Part shown: in pieces, positions 60,755-64,000 of the stretch
Layout: every line of letters starts with the position of its first letter
Position numbering within the stretch: position 1 is the stretch's first letter
NCBI GenBank assembly: GCA_017650905.1
Contig: JAGCDZ010000046.1
Location: 20,505 to 84,504 of the forward strand
Length of the DNA: 64,000 nucleotides
DNA from: Prevotella sp.
GTDB taxonomy: Bacteria > Bacteroidota > Bacteroidia > Bacteroidales > Bacteroidaceae
Reading direction: 5' to 3'
Made by a program: the position numbers and the translations under genes
Notes under the pieces: model-generated
Seen by the model: only the letters and a program-made list of their open reading frames with translations
Database searches by the model: none
Told to the model about the DNA's origin: nothing

Positions 60755-61629
60755 TTATAATACTCTTTCTTGCCGGCGGCGAGGGTGTTCTTCATCAGCG
60801 AGCAGATGGTCATCGGCCCTACGCCACCAGGAACGGGGGTGATGAAAGAGCACTTGGGAGCCACCTCGTCGAACTTCACGTCGCCATTCAGGCGGAAGCC
60901 GCTTTTCTTCGAAGCGTCGGGCACGCGCGTGGTACCCACATCGACAATCACGGCACCCTCCTTCACCATGTCAGCCGTCACGAAATCAGGCTGGCCTATG
61001 GCAGCGATGATGATGTCGGCAGCACGGCACTCATCCTTCAAGGTCTTTGAGCGGGAGTGACACACGGTGACTGTGGCATCGCCATACTGCTTCTGCATCA
61101 TCAGTTGCGCCATCGGCTTGCCGACAATGTTGGAACGTCCGAGGACGACACACTTCTTGCCGCTGGTCTCGATGTTATAGCGCTTCAGCAACGTGATGAT
61201 GCCCAGAGGGGTGGCAGAAATAAAGCAAGGCAGGCCAATGGCCATACGCCCTACGTTGATGGGATGGAAACCGTCGACATCCTTACGATAGTCGATGGCC
61301 TCGATAATTTTCTGCTCGTCGATGTGCTTGGGCAGGGGGAGCTGCACGATAAAGCCGTCGACATCGTCGTCCTGGTTTAATTGATCGACACAAGCCAGAA
61401 GCTCCTCTTCGGTGATATCTGCCTCGAATCGGATGAGGGTGCTCTTGAAGCCACAGGCCTCACAGGCTAACACCTTATTCTTTACATACGTCTCAGAGCC
61501 ACCGTCGTGACCTACTAAAACGGCTGCCAAATGGGGCTGCTTGCCACCGTTGGCCACAATTTCCTTTACCTCTTCGGCAATCTCAGCCTTAATGGCCGCT
61601 GCCGTTGCCTTTCCGTCAATTAACTGCAT
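60751..61629 (-). CDS. folD: Methylenetetrahydrofolate dehydrogenase/cyclohydrolase FolD
   Basis: The 292-residue bifunctional enzyme interconverts methylene- and formyl-tetrahydrofolate. Signatures: catalytic Lys in [30 protein letters not shown], and the NADP site [18 protein letters not shown], then [13 protein letters not shown]. Full length. It lies downstream of ffh across a heptamer tract. Confidence 0.96.
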   Translation of the reverse strand: MQLIDGKATAAAIKAEIAEEVKEIVANGGKQPHLAAVLVGHDGGSETYVKNKVLACEACGFKSTLIRFEADITEEELLACVDQLNQDDDVDGFIVQLPLPKHIDEQKIIEAIDYRKDVDGFHPINVGRMAIGLPCFISATPLGIITLLKRYNIETSGKKCVVLGRSNIVGKPMAQLMMQKQYGDATVTVCHSRSKTLKDECRAADIIIAAIGQPDFVTADMVKEGAVIVDVGTTRVPDASKKSGFRLNGDVKFDEVAPKCSFITPVPGGVGPMTICSLMKNTLAAGKKEYYK

Positions 61630-61695
61630 ATCTCTTACTTCTTACCTCTTACTTCTTACTTCTTACCTCTTACCTCTAAATCTTACCTCTTACCT
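61630..61695. repeat. Period-7 tract (GAGGTAA type) between ffh and folD
   Basis: About nine heptamers (ttacttc / ttacctc on the plus strand) fill the whole 66-bp spacer. The unit is the complement of that inside gltB and carA-carB. Confidence 0.85.
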
Positions 61696-63048
61696 CTAAA
61701 TCTTCGGCATTCCGCCCTTCATTTTCATGGCGGCGGCCATCTGAGCCATACGGCTGTTGCCCATGCCGGTCACCATTTTCATCATCTTGCGCGTCTGGTC
61801 GAACTGCTTCATCAGGCGGTTCACATCCTCAAGCTTCGTACCCGAACCCTTGGCAATGCGCAATTTACGGCTCTGGTTGATGATATCCGGATTAGCACGC
61901 TCCTTGGGCGTCATCGAGTTGATAATGGCCTCGATGCCCTTGAAGGCGTTGTCGTCGATATCAAGGTCCTTGATCTGCTTACCCACACCCGGGATCATCG
62001 AAGCAAGTTCCTTGATGTTACCCATCTTCTTGATCTGCTGGATCTGACCCATGAAGTCGTCAAAATCGAACTTGTTCTTACGGATCTTCTTCTCCAGGCG
62101 CTTGGCCTCTTCCTCATCGAACTGCTGTTGGGCACGCTCCACGAGCGAGACCACGTCGCCCATGCCAAGGATTCGGTCGGCCATACGTTCGGGATGGAAC
62201 ACGTCGATGGCCTCCATCTTCTCGCCCGTACCCACGAACTTGATGGGCTTGGTGACGACGGTGCGGATAGAGAGGGCGGCACCACCACGCGTGTCACCAT
62301 CGAGTTTGGTGAGCACCACGCCGTCGAAGTCAAGACGGTCGTTGAACTCCTTGGCCGTATTCACTGCATCCTGACCGGTCATCGAGTCGACCACGAAGAG
62401 TGTCTCATCAGGGTTGATGGCCTGCTTCAGGTTGGCAATCTCGTTCATCATCTCCTCGTCGACGGCTAGACGACCGGCGGTATCGACGATGACGACGGTA
62501 TAGCTCTCCTGCTTGGCCTTGCGGATGGCGTTCTGGGCAATCTCGACCACATTCCTGTTGCCTTCCTCGGTATAGACATCCACACCGACTGACTCACCCA
62601 CCACCTTCAACTGCTCGATGGCAGCAGGACGATAGACGTCGCAGGCTACCAGCAGCGGCTTCTTGTGCTGACGTGTCTTGAGCATGTTGGCCAGCTTACC
62701 GCTGAACGTGGTCTTACCAGAACCCTGCAGACCTGACATGAGGATAATGGCAGGACGGTTCTCGAGTTTCATCTCTGAAGCCTTGCCACCCATGAGCTCC
62801 GTCAGTTCGTCGTGCACAATCTTCACCATCAACTGGCTGGGTTTCACGGCTGTGAGCACGTTCATGCCCATTGCCTTCTGCTTCACGGTATCAGTGAAGG
62901 TCTTGGCCACCTTGTAGTTGACGTCGGCATCCAACAGGGCGCGGCGCACGTCTTTCAGGGTTTCGGCCACATTGATCTCGGTGATTTTACCCTCACCTTT
63001 CAGTATCTTGAACGATCTTTCTAATCGCTCTGATAAATTCTCAAACAT
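61696..63048 (-). CDS. ffh: Signal recognition particle protein Ffh
   Basis: The 450-residue GTPase binds signal sequences and 4.5S RNA for co-translational membrane targeting. N domain, then G domain motifs GLQGSGKTTFSGKLA, DVYRPAAIEQL, VDTAGRLAVDEEMM and TKLDGDTRGGAALS, and a methionine-rich M domain at the end (MMKMVTGMGNSRMAQMAAAMKMKGGM). Confidence 0.97.
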   Translation of the reverse strand: MFENLSERLERSFKILKGEGKITEINVAETLKDVRRALLDADVNYKVAKTFTDTVKQKAMGMNVLTAVKPSQLMVKIVHDELTELMGGKASEMKLENRPAIILMSGLQGSGKTTFSGKLANMLKTRQHKKPLLVACDVYRPAAIEQLKVVGESVGVDVYTEEGNRNVVEIAQNAIRKAKQESYTVVIVDTAGRLAVDEEMMNEIANLKQAINPDETLFVVDSMTGQDAVNTAKEFNDRLDFDGVVLTKLDGDTRGGAALSIRTVVTKPIKFVGTGEKMEAIDVFHPERMADRILGMGDVVSLVERAQQQFDEEEAKRLEKKIRKNKFDFDDFMGQIQQIKKMGNIKELASMIPGVGKQIKDLDIDDNAFKGIEAIINSMTPKERANPDIINQSRKLRIAKGSGTKLEDVNRLMKQFDQTRKMMKMVTGMGNSRMAQMAAAMKMKGGMPKI

Positions 63049-63079
63049 CTCTAAACTATAAACTCTAAACTATCAACTA
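63049..63079. repeat. Period-7 tract (TAAACTA type) between the acyl-CoA synthetase and ffh
   Basis: ctaaact, ataaact, ctaaact, atcaact, attaaat in register fill the spacer. Confidence 0.75.
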
Positions 63080-64000
63080 TTAAATCACTTCATAACCGAA
63101 CTTCTTGCAGAGGTCGAGGCTCATCTCCTTCAGCTTGAACTTCTGGATCTTACCAGAGCCCGTCAGCGGGAACTGGTCGATGAAGAACACATACTTGGGA
63201 ATCTTATAACGGGCAATCTTGCCACGGCAGAACAGCTGCACGTCCTCGGGCGTCATTGTCACACCCTCTTCGAGGATGATGAAGGCACCCACGGCCTCAC
63301 CGTATTTCTTGGAAGGCACAGCAGCCACCTGCACGTCGCGGATGCCAGGCATGTGGTAGAGGAACTCCTCGATCTCACGCGGATAGATGTTCTCACCGCC
63401 ACGGATGATCATATCCTTGATACGACCTGTAATCTTATAGAAGCCTTCTTCATCCTTCACACCCAGGTCACCTGAGTGCAGGAATCCGTTTTTGTCGATG
63501 ACCTCTTCCGTTGCCGTCGGGTTCTTATAGTAGCCCTTCATCACGTTGAAGCCCTTGCAGCACATCTCACCCTGCACGCCGACAGGACATTCCTCGCCCG
63601 TCTCTGGGTCGAGCACCTTCACCTCCACAAAGGGGAAGTCGCGACCTACGGTGGTACAGCGCTGCTCGAAGGTGTCGTTCAGACAGGTCTGCGTCATACC
63701 AGGCGAACTCTCCGTGAGTCCATACACGCTGGTGATGGTCATATACATCTTCTCTGATACCTGCTTCATCAGTTCCACCGGACAGAGCGAACCGGCCATG
63801 ATACCTGTGCGCAGACAGGTCAGGTCGAACATGTCAAACATCGGGTGATTCAACTCAGCGATGAACATCGTGGGCACGCCATAGACGGCAGTACACCGTT
63901 CCTTGTGGATAGAGGCGAGCACGACGAGCGGGTCGAACTTCTCCACCATCACTTCCGTACAACCGTGTGTCAGACAGTTCATGGTGGCGAGCACCACGCC
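63080..64000 (-). CDS. AMP-forming acyl-CoA synthetase, 5' end outside the window
   Basis: The frame is open to the window edge; about 306 C-terminal residues are visible. ANL-family motifs: [75 protein letters not shown] and the catalytic Lys region [13 protein letters not shown]. It activates a carboxylic acid, probably a fatty acid, to its CoA ester. Substrate not determined. Confidence 0.92.
   Translation of the reverse strand, partial: GVVLATMNCLTHGCTEVMVEKFDPLVVLASIHKERCTAVYGVPTMFIAELNHPMFDMFDLTCLRTGIMAGSLCPVELMKQVSEKMYMTITSVYGLTESSPGMTQTCLNDTFEQRCTTVGRDFPFVEVKVLDPETGEECPVGVQGEMCCKGFNVMKGYYKNPTATEEVIDKNGFLHSGDLGVKDEEGFYKITGRIKDMIIRGGENIYPREIEEFLYHMPGIRDVQVAAVPSKKYGEAVGAFIILEEGVTMTPEDVQLFCRGKIARYKIPKYVFFIDQFPLTGSGKIQKFKLKEMSLDLCKKFGYEVI

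Overview
The window looks like a chromosomal segment of a Bacteroidales bacterium, most likely Prevotellaceae. Seen directly: promoters repeatedly match the Bacteroidetes -7 consensus TAnnTTTG, Shine-Dalgarno sequences are mostly absent, glutamine synthetase is the large type III form, and there are a VirE-N/DUF3987 protein, HU-like proteins, an imelysin lipoprotein and LL-diaminopimelate aminotransferase. The genus is inference. No rRNA, CRISPR array, transposase or integrase was seen; one tRNA (Tyr) is present.

Layout. 1-17.5 kb: end of an aminopeptidase P gene, a C1-type peptidase, recJ-recQ, a PurF-like protein without its glutaminase cysteine plus a MaoC hydratase, tRNA-Tyr, ilvC, a secreted NUC-type nuclease, an outer-membrane barrel, an HU/winged-helix protein with three 22-bp-spaced dyads behind it, a four-gene 2-oxoacid:ferredoxin oxidoreductase operon and an OmpA-family protein. 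17.5-29.6 kb (minus strand): a nitrogen block in two transcription units, glnK-amt-outer-membrane protein and amt-pyrG-purF-carAB-asnB. 30-39.3 kb: ilvD-ilvB-ilvN-thioesterase and dapF-dapL-glnN. 39.6-45.7 kb: an operon for a porin, imelysin, di-haem oxidoreductase and a small exported protein, divergent from a hemerythrin-LuxR regulator. 45.7-51.6 kb: gltB-gltD. 51.9-60.6 kb: an accessory zone of two cassettes, each bounded by inverted copies of a GAGAC-rich repeat of about 50 bp; the first carries a VirE-N/DUF3987 operon with small unknown genes and an outer-membrane protein, the second an HU-like protein and an HU-Ig fusion. 60.6-64 kb: TPR micro-protein, folD, ffh and the 3' part of an acyl-CoA synthetase.

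How it works together. About half of the window handles ammonium: uptake (two Amt), sensing (PII), capture (GSIII, GltBD) and use of glutamine nitrogen (CTP, phosphoribosylamine, carbamoyl phosphate, asparagine), next to aspartate-family and branched-chain amino acid synthesis. Three of the four nitrogen transcription units share an upstream motif (minus strand TGTAAC(A/G)AAATG) at matching distances from the -7 element, and gltB shares a second motif (TTACACTTTGTC) with glnK. This suggests an undescribed nitrogen regulon.

Other notable points: carA and carB form one frame in which CarB stops after its first half; period-7 repeat tracts fill intra-operon spacers and occur in frame inside carA-carB and gltB; and the hemerythrin-LuxR regulator faces a haem/iron export-type operon across a promoter region with repeated AATACCTA boxes.
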